64,000 nucleotides of DNA from an uncultured Opitutales bacterium (GCA_944389195.1 CALXLM010000003.1:16309-80308), one strand, 5' to 3'. Shown: positions 26,945 to 35,491, numbered from the stretch's first letter. The notes: generated by a model from the sequence alone, not told the origin. Program-made: numbers and translations.

Positions 26945-27829
26945 TTAAAGCAGATTTTTCCGCTTTGCCGCAAATATCAACTGCTGTGCGAAGCCGGCAA
27001 GTTTCCCGAATTTTTCTGAGGCGAACTCCCTTATTTTTGACGGATTGTCAGGGGTTCCGTAAAGTTCCGACATGGCCTTCCTTATCCACGTGTCCACCGG
27101 GAATGCCTCCATTTTTGCGGCTCCGAACAGCAGTATGCAGTCGGCGACTTTTTCGCCTATTCCGCTGAGCGAAGTCAGGTAGCTTTTCGCCTCTGAATAC
27201 CGTGCGCTTCGGAGCGATTCGGCCTTAAAAGAATCGGCGCAAATTTTGCGCGCGGTCTTTTTGATGTAGTCTGAGCGGAAGCCGAGCTTGCATTTGCGTA
27301 TCGTTTCAATGTCGGCAGAGTCTATTTTTTCAAAGCTCGGGAGCGAAAATACGCCGTCGCATATTTCGTCGCCGAGTTTTTCCGACAACAGTCTTACACA
27401 TTCTTTTATTTGCACAATCCTCTTGCTCGAACTGCATATGAAGCATACGAGCGCTTCCTCTGGATCCTGCCTTAAAATGCGCAATGTCGGGTGTATTTTT
27501 AGCGCCTTGCGCATTATGGGGTCTTTAGTGCCGTATAGCGATTTTCGCGCGGCGTCGTAGTCGCGCCGGCAGTCGAGGTATTCTTCGACCCTTTTTGCGG
27601 ACGCGCTTCGCAGGTTTTTCGGTAGCGAGCACAAAACCCTGCCCCTCCCGTCGAGCGCCAATATGGCGGCGGTTTTACCGAAAACTCCGAAATATTCGGG
27701 GCGAGACTCCGAAAACGAATCTGTTTTGCTCCATCTAAACGACTGCCCTCCGTCGAGTGTCTCGCAGAAGTCGTGCGGGAGAAACGGCGGAACGTCCACC
27801 TCGAAAAATGACGACCAGTCGGCGCGCAT
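26945..27829 (-). CDS. ogg: 8-oxoguanine DNA glycosylase (OGG1-type)
   Basis: 294 residues from the ATG at 27829; the frame extends 83 codons upstream, but that part only shadows the lipoprotein gene. The N-terminal OGG domain has GGQSFRW (the FRW that reads 8-oxoG). The helix-hairpin-helix is LTSLSGIGEKVADCILLF, whose lysine is the expected nucleophile, and the catalytic aspartate is in FPVDTWIRK. It removes 8-oxoguanine opposite C and nicks the strand. It lies 1 base after the lipoprotein stop and 91 bases before the AlkD-like gene, giving two base-excision enzymes in one probable operon. Confidence 0.9.
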   Translation of the reverse strand: MRADWSSFFEVDVPPFLPHDFCETLDGGQSFRWSKTDSFSESRPEYFGVFGKTAAILALDGRGRVLCSLPKNLRSASAKRVEEYLDCRRDYDAARKSLYGTKDPIMRKALKIHPTLRILRQDPEEALVCFICSSSKRIVQIKECVRLLSEKLGDEICDGVFSLPSFEKIDSADIETIRKCKLGFRSDYIKKTARKICADSFKAESLRSARYSEAKSYLTSLSGIGEKVADCILLFGAAKMEAFPVDTWIRKAMSELYGTPDNPSKIREFASEKFGKLAGFAQQLIFAAKRKNLL

Positions 27830-27830
27830 C

Positions 27831-28400
27831 TTAACGCGGAACTTTAAGTTTCGAGTCTCCGTGCAAAACCGACCACAGCCATGACTGCGACTGCGTGAGA
27901 ATCTTTCCCGAAGGCGACAGCAGCGTAAGCCTCCAGGCGTTGACCTTTTCCTCGGGGCCGAGCCAGTCGGAGCCCGTAAGCCCCAATTTGACTTCCCGCA
28001 AAACGGAATGCGTTTCAGGCACATCGAACACGAACTTGCGCGTATGCGGGTGCTTCGTGGAATCGACTTCGAGGACAAAGCGGCACGCGAGGGCTATGTC
28101 GTCGGGCTCGTACCCGAACATTACAAAAAAGTACATTCCCGCCCTTTTATCGGGCCTGCTTCTCATTATGAGATGTCCGTATAAAAGCTCGTCTCCGGAG
28201 AATATCTCGGCTATCGTGCGCGTTTCGGCGTCCGTGAGGTATCGGGGAAGGCAGTAGGATATTTTCGGCTCCTCCTTGTAGTCGACGCCGATTATGTTTT
28301 GCGATTCGCCACTGTCCTCCGACGCGCATCCAGACAAAAATAAAAACGGCAGCGCCAAAAAAATAGACGCCGAAGCAATGTGCTTTGCAAAGTTTTTCAT
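27831..28400 (-). CDS. Lipoprotein of unknown function
   Basis: 189 residues from the ATG at 28400 (MKNFAKH); an upstream in-frame start at 28436 would place charged residues before the signal. The signal peptide ends in the lipobox LSGC, so the mature protein starts with a lipidated cysteine at about residue 23. The rest is a soluble beta-rich domain of ~165 residues with segments such as YFFVMFGYEPDDIALACRF. I recognise no family. It is directly upstream of ogg, with a 1-base gap, so the pairing may be conserved. Confidence 0.72.
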   Translation of the reverse strand: MKNFAKHIASASIFLALPFLFLSGCASEDSGESQNIIGVDYKEEPKISYCLPRYLTDAETRTIAEIFSGDELLYGHLIMRSRPDKRAGMYFFVMFGYEPDDIALACRFVLEVDSTKHPHTRKFVFDVPETHSVLREVKLGLTGSDWLGPEEKVNAWRLTLLSPSGKILTQSQSWLWSVLHGDSKLKVPR

Positions 28401-28462
28401 ACCGTGAAAAATATATCTGAAAAAGAATCCGGTCAAGCCTTTACGGAACGGTACCGCCCGAA

Positions 28463-29803
28463 TCAGGCTATGCCGTTGAGCATGCCGTAGAAGTAGATTG
28501 GCTTTAACGCGTAAACTTTAAGCATCCACGCGAGCCTGCTTTCTTTCGACATGTCCATTAGCGAAAGGGGGAATGAGCCTTTGCGCTTTTTATCGTAGTC
28601 GAATTCGCACATGAGAACGTGCCCGTAATCGGTTATGATAGGGCAGGCGGCATATCCGTCGTATTTCTCCTCAGGGGTTTTCTCTTCAATGAGCGAAATG
28701 AGATTCCTTGCCGCAATAGGAACCTGTTTGCGTATGGCGGCCGATGTTTTGCTCGTCGGAAGATTGGACGCGTCGCCGAACGAAACGATGTTGGGATATT
28801 TAGTGTGGACGAGCGTATATTTGTCCACTGAAACCCAGCCTTCCGCGGCGTGGCTTCCGCTTTGATCAGACAGACCAGACTCCGCCACAAATTTCGGGGC
28901 GGTCATCGGAGGGAGAAAATGCAGGAAATCGTAGCTTTCCCATGCCGATTTCAAAATCTTTCCGCCTTTTACGGTATCGAGCCGAACCCTTTTCGAGGCG
29001 GTATCGATACCGCTTATGCGGGTGTCGGTATTTAGGTTTATTCCGCGTTCCTTATATATTTCAAGCAGGCGCGGAGTGAAATACGGAACGTCGTAAAGTT
29101 CGTGCGATGCCGTATAAAAATCGAGTTTGAGCGCGTCCCTTTTATTGTTTTTTCTGGCAAGGTGTTCGGTAAGGAGGCACATTTTTTTCGGTGCGCCGCC
29201 GCATTTGTGCTTTGTATAAGTGTCGGTGTAGATACCCCTGCCGCCGGTTTCCGCGAATTTGCGCATGGCGTCGCGGGTTTTTATGGCCCCGGAGTGGCAG
29301 TATATGCAGTGGGCGTTCCCCGCGCCCAAACTGGCTTCGTCGATGCCCTCTATCATATCCCAACGCAAGACGAGCCCCGGAGTAAGCACGAGAAAATCGT
29401 ATGGCACCGAGCCGTTTTTTGCAGTCTCCACCGTTTTTTTGTCCGGATCCACCGATATTGCGGAGTCTTGAATCCATCTTACGCCTGCCGGAATGCAGTC
29501 TTTCTGCTCCATGTAAACGTCGTCCGGCCCGTATATTCCGCCGCCTATGAGCGTGAACCCGGGCTGGTAGTAATGCCTTTGGCTGGGGTCTATGAGCGTT
29601 ATGTCGGGCGATTCGAGCCAGCGTTTTAGGCGCGCGGCCATGCTGACTCCCGCAGCTCCACCGCCGATTATTGCGATTTTTGCTTTCGCGGATTTGGATA
29701 CCGGATCTGAAGCGTATGATATTTCTCCGGTTGCAAGCGCTGACATGCCGCCAATGCCCGCCATTTTTATAAATTTGCGTCTATCGATACTATGCTTTGA
29801 CAT
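28463..29803 (-). CDS. Tat-exported sulfide:quinone oxidoreductase-like flavoprotein
   Basis: 446 residues. The Tat signal is DRRKFIKMAGIGGMSALATG. The FAD-binding motif AIIGGGAAGVSMAARL (residues ~44-59), the HYYQPGFTLIGGG loop and the C-terminal FGDASNLPTSKTSAA place it with SQR-type enzymes. One redox cysteine is kept at residue 201 (HKCGGAPKK), but the second, normally in GDCxNLP, is alanine. A CXXCH sequence (Cys166-Ile-Tyr-Cys169-His170) lies in the same region and could hold heme c if the domain is periplasmic. It is divergent from a porin. Sulfide oxidation is therefore not assured; it may use another substrate. Confidence 0.75.
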   Translation of the reverse strand: MSKHSIDRRKFIKMAGIGGMSALATGEISYASDPVSKSAKAKIAIIGGGAAGVSMAARLKRWLESPDITLIDPSQRHYYQPGFTLIGGGIYGPDDVYMEQKDCIPAGVRWIQDSAISVDPDKKTVETAKNGSVPYDFLVLTPGLVLRWDMIEGIDEASLGAGNAHCIYCHSGAIKTRDAMRKFAETGGRGIYTDTYTKHKCGGAPKKMCLLTEHLARKNNKRDALKLDFYTASHELYDVPYFTPRLLEIYKERGINLNTDTRISGIDTASKRVRLDTVKGGKILKSAWESYDFLHFLPPMTAPKFVAESGLSDQSGSHAAEGWVSVDKYTLVHTKYPNIVSFGDASNLPTSKTSAAIRKQVPIAARNLISLIEEKTPEEKYDGYAACPIITDYGHVLMCEFDYDKKRKGSFPLSLMDMSKESRLAWMLKVYALKPIYFYGMLNGIA

Positions 29804-29875
29804 TGTTCGTTCCAGTATTTTGGCATTTTTCGCCGTTAAAAAAACTTTGCGAGTTTAATGCGGCTTTGAAATTTG

Positions 29876-29898
29876 TGCAAACACTTTTTTTGTTTGCA
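29876..29898. promoter_or_regulatory. Palindrome between the divergent flavoprotein and porin genes
   Basis: TGCAAAC (29876-29882) and GTTTGCA (29892-29898) separated by nine bases that include seven T. The 138-base divergent spacer also holds the promoters of both genes, so an operator is possible; a leftward- or rightward-facing terminator would make little sense here. Confidence 0.3.
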
Positions 29899-29941
29899 TT
29901 GTCACCTTTTCATTATAACTTGTGGTAAAATTAATCTGTAA

Positions 29942-31270
29942 ATGTTTAAGGCTGTTTTCCAGGGTGTAAAGTTGTTTTTTTGCCTAATAAAGGGAGCAAT
30001 TTTTCGGGTTTTTTTTGCGTCGCTACTTTTTTATCCCGTATTTTCGCGCGCCCTTTCAGACAGGGCGATGCTCGACGCCCTCGTCGATAAAGGCGTAATA
30101 TCGGACGAGGAGGCTCGCGCCATTTCAAAGGAGTCGGCGGGGCAGGTTGTGGCGCTGCCTCCGGAGGCGAAATCGGTCAAGTTGAGCAGCCGTTTTCAGC
30201 TTCAGTACGAATGGATTGACGACGAGGTTTATTCAGGAGCCGCTTCGCCCATGTATTCATGTTCGCAGGGATTCATATTAAGGCGTTTTTTTATCCAGGC
30301 AGACGCTGATCTCGGAGCTGGTTGGGAAACCACCATATCGGTGGATTTGGCGCGTTCCTTTGCAAACAGCATCTTTACCGATACTTATCTTTCAAAAAAA
30401 ATCGACGGCGACTACTTGTCGGGAAAGCTTTATCTCGGATATATGAAGCCCGGCTTTGCCATAGAGGACGTATTTTCCTCTTTTAGCCTCAATGCCATCG
30501 AGCGTTCGGCGGCGACGATGTATTGGACGGGAGCCGCAAACAACCGCAGGCTTGGAATCGGCAACCGCTATATGGGCGTGCGTTGGAACGGCGAAATAAA
30601 ACAGGTCGAAGGGTTATCGTACATACTCGCTATAACAAATGCCTACCAGCTTTCCCCATGCGAGATAGACCAGCTTTCCTACAACTACGATGACAACCAC
30701 CTCGCGTATTGGGCGAGCCTTCACTATGCGCTAAAAGGCGACGATTGGAGTTTGAAAGTCGGGGTGTATTCCATGTATTCGTCGGGCGCCAATTATAATA
30801 TGGGACTTACAAATTCGGCGTCGATATACTCAGTCAATCCGTATTTCGTCGCGAGATGGGGGAATTTTTATTTTTGGGGAGACTATATGGCCTCAGGAGT
30901 TTCCGACGGGAGAAAAATAGGCGCGGGGTACGCTCAGGCCAACCCGTACGGTTTGGACTTTTCGGTTGAATATCGTTTCGATATAGGCGAATACGGACAA
31001 ATAGCGCCGACTTTTAGGTATTCGTGGGTCGATACCGGTGGGCGCGGCATCCGAATAACCGACGCGCAACGCCAATCCAGGGATATCGGCGGGCTATACA
31101 ACAACGCCCAGGATTTTTATGTAGGCGTAAATTGGTATCTTCGCGGCGACAATTTTAAAATCCAGCTCGGATACACTTACGTTCAATATTCCGGTTCATT
31201 TGACGATAAAAGCGCCTCGTCGTTCGCCGATTCCAGTTCTGTTCGATTGCAGTTCCAAATGAAGCTTTAG
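29942..31270 (+). CDS. Outer membrane porin, OprO/OprP family
   Basis: 442 residues. An N-terminal hydrophobic export signal (~residues 8-38) ends near SRA. A short helical or coiled segment (DRAMLDALVDKGVISDEEARAI) follows, which is the N-terminal motif common in porins of this type. The rest alternates aromatic strands typical of a 16-stranded beta barrel (for example LSSRFQLQYEWIDDEVY) and ends with SSVRLQFQMKL, with the last residues suited to BAM recognition. The family includes phosphate/polyphosphate-selective porins; selectivity cannot be read here. It is a single-gene unit divergent from the SQR-like gene. Confidence 0.85.
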   Translation: MFKAVFQGVKLFFCLIKGAIFRVFFASLLFYPVFSRALSDRAMLDALVDKGVISDEEARAISKESAGQVVALPPEAKSVKLSSRFQLQYEWIDDEVYSGAASPMYSCSQGFILRRFFIQADADLGAGWETTISVDLARSFANSIFTDTYLSKKIDGDYLSGKLYLGYMKPGFAIEDVFSSFSLNAIERSAATMYWTGAANNRRLGIGNRYMGVRWNGEIKQVEGLSYILAITNAYQLSPCEIDQLSYNYDDNHLAYWASLHYALKGDDWSLKVGVYSMYSSGANYNMGLTNSASIYSVNPYFVARWGNFYFWGDYMASGVSDGRKIGAGYAQANPYGLDFSVEYRFDIGEYGQIAPTFRYSWVDTGGRGIRITDAQRQSRDIGGLYNNAQDFYVGVNWYLRGDNFKIQLGYTYVQYSGSFDDKSASSFADSSSVRLQFQMKL

Positions 31271-31626
31271 TCAGTAGGGGTATTGGCAAGGCGTGAAACA
31301 CCGACTCCAGATGCAATGCGTGTCGGGGCCGGTTTATAATTTTGGAGCTTATAAATCGATACCGGTATGTTTACAAATAGGCATTTTGACGCATGCCGTG
31401 GAAATGTGCCCCCAGCCATTGCGCGTTTTAAATTTAAAAACCGCAAAACCAATCAATCCTCAACATATTTCGAATTTTATGTGTAAGCTACTTCGCCTCA
31501 GATGAATATTTGTAGAGGCTGCCGCATTAAACGCAAAAATTCCGCCGCGCTTCGCGGCGGAATCGGGGGCATAATATTGAGGTTAATCCGCATCGGTTGC
31601 GGCTGAGGGGCATCTGCCGCGCGGCG
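31271..31626. other. Intergenic region between porin and esterase genes
   Basis: 356 bases between convergent genes. Only the strong terminator of the minus-strand esterase unit (31534-31563) is recognisable. No coding frame or RNA gene was seen in the rest. Confidence 0.5.
31534..31563 (-). terminator. Strong terminator of the nadD-rsfS-esterase unit
   Basis: ATTCCGCCGCG (31539-31549), loop CTT, CGCGGCGGAAT (31553-31563) is a perfect 11-base stem. Read on the minus strand it is followed by TTTTT, consistent with termination of the esterase transcript that stops at 31627. Confidence 0.8.
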
Positions 31627-32955
31627 TCAGTTTTTCCCCGAGGCTTCGACCCTTTCGCAAATGTTTTTAAACATGAGCTCGTTTTCCCATTCCGGAGCCG
31701 GATGTCTGGCTTCCACGACAGGGACAAGTTTCTTTTGCGTTTTTATGTTGTTGTATGCCGCGAAAGACGAGGTGGGTTCGCAAACGTCGTCGGCGTAGTG
31801 TATTGTGAAGATTGCCGGGCATTTGATGCGCTCTGCAAAATTTACGGCGTCGATGTATCGTGCGGCTTCTACGCTCTCTTTGTCATAATTTCCGTTAGCG
31901 TCCTTTTCCTTTGCGAAATGCGGCCATCCCGTGGTGCGGCCTATTACGATTCCGGTATGGTCGCATAGGGCGGGATATTTCGCCACAACAAGGGTGACTT
32001 TGTCGTTGTATAGCCCGGCTCCGGCTATGGCCTGCCCGGCTCCCTGGCTTCCGCCGTACATTACCAGATTTTTCCCGTCCCACTGGGGCTGCGCCATCAC
32101 CACGTCCATCGCCCTCATGACTCTCATATATGCGGTTCTGAAGAATATCGTTTCCCTTGATTTGCTGTTCTTTTTCGCATATCCGCGAAGTTCGTTCTTT
32201 TCAAGGTTTTTGTAAAATTCCGCGTTCCTGCCGTTGGGAATCCCGTGGACGTTGAAACTTAGCGCCATAAATCCCTTGTTTGCCCAATTGAACGCCAGCG
32301 ACGACGAATATACTCCGGCTCCCTGGGGTAGAAGTATTGCCGGAAGCGACGCTTTCTTAGCGTTTTTAGGCATCACAAGGTATGCGCTGACTTTCCCGTT
32401 GAAGGTGTCGGCCTGCACGTCGAAAGCTTCGATATTTGGGTTTGACACTTTCACAGGTGTGAATTTTGCGTTCATGGGTATGGACTTCAGAATCTCTTTT
32501 TGCTTATTCCAAAATTCGTCGAAATCGTCGGGGGCAGGCATGCTCGGCTTTATTTCAAACGGGGAGAATCCCGCGCCGGCAAGCATTTCCACCGCTTTTT
32601 TGTCGTTTTCGCCCTTTGGCGGAACGAAGACGAATATTTGGCATTTTAGAAATCCCGGTTCGCCGAGAGTTCCTTTTACCTTAAATTTCCCGCCGGAATC
32701 GGTTTTGCCCTCGAAATTTGTGCGGGGCGCAACGGAATCCTTGGAGATATTTCCGCTTAGTTTCATTCCGGATACAGGTTTGCCGTCCTTTTTGACCGAC
32801 AGTATGAACACGGCATCTTCTCCCGCTTTATAGACGGCGTTTTCCCTTTCGGCTTTCAACGTTATTTCATAGCCGTTTTTATTTTTCGTTTCGGAAAATA
32901 AAAGCGGCGCACAAAACAAAACGACAAGTATGGAGGCCTTTTTTAGCAGCTTCAT
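31627..32955 (-). CDS. Exported acetyl xylan esterase-family (AXE1) hydrolase
   Basis: 442 residues. The signal peptide (~1-21) ends near LLFSE. Residues ~25-125 form an Ig-like beta domain (AVFILSVKKDGKPVSG). Residues ~140-440 form an alpha/beta hydrolase of the AXE1/CE7 type, with the nucleophile in GGSQGAG, acid in HYADDVCEP and His in EARHPAPEW. CE7 enzymes deacetylate acetylated xylo- or other oligosaccharides. The Ig-like domain plus CE7 layout suggests a periplasmic or surface enzyme. It is 19 bases downstream of rsfS, an unusual partner. A strong terminator follows. Confidence 0.88.
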   Translation of the reverse strand: MKLLKKASILVVLFCAPLLFSETKNKNGYEITLKAERENAVYKAGEDAVFILSVKKDGKPVSGMKLSGNISKDSVAPRTNFEGKTDSGGKFKVKGTLGEPGFLKCQIFVFVPPKGENDKKAVEMLAGAGFSPFEIKPSMPAPDDFDEFWNKQKEILKSIPMNAKFTPVKVSNPNIEAFDVQADTFNGKVSAYLVMPKNAKKASLPAILLPQGAGVYSSSLAFNWANKGFMALSFNVHGIPNGRNAEFYKNLEKNELRGYAKKNSKSRETIFFRTAYMRVMRAMDVVMAQPQWDGKNLVMYGGSQGAGQAIAGAGLYNDKVTLVVAKYPALCDHTGIVIGRTTGWPHFAKEKDANGNYDKESVEAARYIDAVNFAERIKCPAIFTIHYADDVCEPTSSFAAYNNIKTQKKLVPVVEARHPAPEWENELMFKNICERVEASGKN

Positions 32956-32974
32956 TTTTTAAGCCCAGTTTGAG

Positions 32975-33520
32975 TTAAAATGATATTTCCTCGGCATCTT
33001 TCCAGAGCGACTCGATACCGTACATTCCGCGCTGCTCGGGCAGAAATATGTGCGCCATAAAGTCGAACGCGTCTACCACAACCCACCCGCTGGCGGTATT
33101 ATAGTCGCGGCCGACCGACTTTACGCCGAGCTCCTTCAAGGTTTTTTCGAGTTCGCCGGCCAATGCGCGCAGATGCGGTTCCGATGTGGCGGTGGCTATT
33201 ATAAAGTAGTTTGTTATCGGAGATTTCCCGCGCACGTCGAGGATCTTCATATTGTCGGCCTTTTTGTCGTCGAGGGCCGAACAGCATTTTTTCACGGTGT
33301 CGAGAGTGGGATCGGAAACCTTCTTTTTTGACGCTTTTCTTTCGGGCGAGGCTTTGCAGGCGGATTTTGCCGCCGATTTTTTTGCAGCCGATTTTTGCGG
33401 AATCGGCTTTTTACCGACGGCTTTTTTGGGGGTGTTTTTTTTTGCAGCCGTTTTTTTTGCGGCTGTTTTGGGAGAATTAGTTTTCTTTGCGGCCGTTTTT
33501 TTACCTGATGATTTTTCCAT
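32975..33520 (-). CDS. rsfS: Ribosome silencing factor RsfS with Lys/Ala-rich N-terminal tail
   Basis: 181 residues. The C-terminal ~110 residues are a standard RsfS/Iojap domain: ILDVRGKSPITNYFIIATA, SEPHLRALAGELEKTL and GWVVVDAFDFMAHIFLPEQR. RsfS binds uL14 and blocks subunit joining under starvation. The first ~72 residues are unusual: repeats of the AAKK type, with nearly half Lys or Ala, resembling histone H1-like tails. No start codon lies between the tail and the domain, so the tail is real coding sequence. It lies 5 bases after nadD, the classical pairing. Confidence 0.92.
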   Translation of the reverse strand: MEKSSGKKTAAKKTNSPKTAAKKTAAKKNTPKKAVGKKPIPQKSAAKKSAAKSACKASPERKASKKKVSDPTLDTVKKCCSALDDKKADNMKILDVRGKSPITNYFIIATATSEPHLRALAGELEKTLKELGVKSVGRDYNTASGWVVVDAFDFMAHIFLPEQRGMYGIESLWKDAEEISF

Positions 33521-33525
33521 AGTCG

Positions 33526-34128
33526 TTATGTATTATACAATCTGTTTAAAAGTATGTATCTTTCGACTTCGGGGTCGAGCATTTTTATGCGTCTTTTGCC
33601 TTCGGAAAGAAGTTTTCTGATTTCCGTGGAGCTGTACGGCACGGGTTCGAATTTGAAGAAATCGACTTTTACAAATGGGGGAAGGCTTTTGGCGCCGTTT
33701 TCAAAACCGCCGCGCACAGCGCAAAGGAAGGAGACTGTTTTTGAAATCGTTTCAATCTCGCGCCAGCCCCGCAATTTTTCCAAATGGTCGGCGCCGATAA
33801 TCCATTTAAAGCTCTTTGCCGGAAATGTCGCGGAAAGGTATTTGACCGTATCGACAGCATAGCTTATTCCGCCCCGCGCAAGCTCAAATTCGGATATGGA
33901 ATATGGGTATTCAAAACGTTTGAGCGCCAATTTGAGCATTTCAAGCCTATGCCTGCCGCCGGCGAGCGGGGCGGATTGGCGCATTGGAGCGCAAGCGGCC
34001 GGCACGAATACGATTTCATCGACCCGGCCGTCGCGCACGGCCGAACGGGCCAGTTCGACATGCCCCAAGTGTATGGGGTCGAAGCTGCCTCCCAATATTC
34101 CCAAAGTGCCGCGTGTGGTGTTTCCCAT
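33526..34128 (-). CDS. nadD: Nicotinate-nucleotide adenylyltransferase NadD
   Basis: 200 residues. The nucleotidyltransferase motif GGSFDPIHLGHVELA is near the N-terminus, WIIGADHL in the middle and the SSTEIRKLL motif near the C-terminus. NadD makes nicotinate adenine dinucleotide, the precursor of NAD. It is first in the nadD-rsfS-esterase unit; the 309-base gap upstream contains a divergent structured region. Confidence 0.95.
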   Translation of the reverse strand: MGNTTRGTLGILGGSFDPIHLGHVELARSAVRDGRVDEIVFVPAACAPMRQSAPLAGGRHRLEMLKLALKRFEYPYSISEFELARGGISYAVDTVKYLSATFPAKSFKWIIGADHLEKLRGWREIETISKTVSFLCAVRGGFENGAKSLPPFVKVDFFKFEPVPYSSTEIRKLLSEGKRRIKMLDPEVERYILLNRLYNT

Positions 34129-34194
34129 TTTTATTTTCGCGTTATGTTAGGGGGTTCTTATAAAAATACAAAAATAAAATATATTTGTAAGTTA

Positions 34195-34346
34195 TTGAAA
34201 ATGATGTAAGTTTAAATCGTTTTTATAAAAAAACGAAAAATTTTTGAACGAAAGGGTTTCGGAATAGTCTCAATAGACAAATGGTTTTGTAGTTTGCTTT
34301 AGTTTTATGCGCCGCGGGTCGGATTCTCCGCGGCGCATTTTTTTTT
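34195..34346 (+). ncRNA. Candidate structured small RNA upstream of glk
   Basis: The spacer between nadD and glk has no coding frame but is rich in short perfect hairpins on the plus strand: TCGTTTTT/AAAAACGA (34217-34236), CGAAA/TTTCG (34249-34261) and GTCT/AGAC (34267-34278). These are followed by an 11-base GC stem and nine T at 34307-34346. A terminator here, before glk and pointing right, needs a transcript that starts in the spacer. TTGAAA at 34195 could be a -35 box. The 5' end is a guess; a glk attenuator is the other reading. Confidence 0.35.
34307..34346 (+). terminator. First of two tandem terminators upstream of glk
   Basis: ATGCGCCGCGG (34307-34317), 10-base loop, CCGCGGCGCAT (34328-34338), then a run of T to 34346. 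Perfect 11-base stem on the plus strand. Confidence 0.8.
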
Positions 34347-34352
34347 GCGCCG

Positions 34353-34379
34353 CACAATTTTTCAATTGTGATTTTTTTT
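34353..34379 (+). terminator. Second tandem terminator upstream of glk
   Basis: CACAATT (34353-34359), loop TTTC, AATTGTG (34364-34370), then A and eight T. It follows the first terminator by 6 bases. Confidence 0.65.
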
Positions 34380-34437
34380 AATCCGTGCAATGTATGTGCG
34401 CAATTTAGTTCGCATTAAATAGTCGTATAGATATATC

Positions 34438-35394
34438 ATGAAGTACGCAATCGGAGTAGATATTGGAGGCACGAATACAAAGCTCGGGGTCGTTGACGAA
34501 AAGGGAAACGTTCTCAAACGCCACGACTTTAAGACTACGGATTACAGGGATTTTGCAACGTATGCGGAGGCTCTCGAAAGGGCTATTACCTTTTTGACGT
34601 CCGATTCCTCCGGAGAGTGCGTCGGAGTGGGGATAGGCGCTCCGAACGGCAATTATTATACGGGCACCATAGAATTTGCTCCGAATCTTCCCTTTTCAAG
34701 GAGCGTTCCCATCGTTGAGACGCTTCGCATGGCGTTGGGGATAAAGACGATATGCCTTAGCAACGACGCCAACGCCGCTGCCCTCGGCGAAAAAATCTAC
34801 GGCGGCGGGAGAAACCTAAACCATTTTATAGTGATTACCCTCGGTACCGGATTGGGTTCGGGAATCATCAGCGACGGCAAGCTTATTTTGGGCGCCGACG
34901 GTTTTGCCGGCGAACTCGGACACGTTTGCGCGGTTCCCAACGGGCGCTTGTGCGGTTGCGGAAAACGCGGCTGCCTTGAAACGTACGCTTCAGCCACGGG
35001 CATAAAAAGGACATATCTTGAAATGCTTGCCAAATACAACGGCGATTCGGCCATCGCGAACGTTACTTGGGAAAAACTCGACGCCCGCGTAATCGAGGAC
35101 GCCGCGCGCGCCGGCGACAGGGCTGCTTCGGAAACGTATATGATTACGGGCAGCATACTCGGGCGCTGCCTGGCGGATTTCGTCCATTTCTCGCGTCCTT
35201 CCGCCATTTTTCTTTTCGGAGGCCCGGTCAAAAGCGGAGATTTGATTCTAAAACCGACAAAAATCGCCATGGAAAAAAATCTCATGCCCGTTTTCCGCGA
35301 CAAAGTAAAAGTTTTACCTTCGGAGCTTCCGGAAAGCGATGCCGCCATTTTGGGCGCTTCGGCCATGGTGTGGGACGACGTTTTAAACGCCTGA
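34438..35394 (+). CDS. glk: ROK-family glucokinase
   Basis: 318 residues. The ATP-binding start AIGVDIGGTNTKLGVVD, the sugar-binding region VGIGAPNGNYY with SNDANAAALGE, and the ROK signature FIVITLGTGLGSG are present. The zinc site CGCGKRGCLETYAS matches ROK kinases. It phosphorylates glucose or a related hexose with ATP. It is a single-gene unit with tandem terminators upstream and a terminator shared with the convergent isomerase gene downstream. Confidence 0.92.
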   Translation: MKYAIGVDIGGTNTKLGVVDEKGNVLKRHDFKTTDYRDFATYAEALERAITFLTSDSSGECVGVGIGAPNGNYYTGTIEFAPNLPFSRSVPIVETLRMALGIKTICLSNDANAAALGEKIYGGGRNLNHFIVITLGTGLGSGIISDGKLILGADGFAGELGHVCAVPNGRLCGCGKRGCLETYASATGIKRTYLEMLAKYNGDSAIANVTWEKLDARVIEDAARAGDRAASETYMITGSILGRCLADFVHFSRPSAIFLFGGPVKSGDLILKPTKIAMEKNLMPVFRDKVKVLPSELPESDAAILGASAMVWDDVLNA

Positions 35395-35491
35395 TTTTAC
35401 GCGGGGGGAGAAGTATTTGCGCAGACTGCGATATGGATTCGCAGCGCTTTTTTGCGGCCGCTCGTCGCGGATTGCAGGTTTGCGGTCAAAT

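Noticed and set aside
26945..28078. Long 377-codon start for the 8-oxoguanine glycosylase
   Set aside because: The first 83 codons overlap the lipoprotein gene and are Ser/Arg-rich shadow sequence; the ATG at 27829 gives the normal N-terminus.
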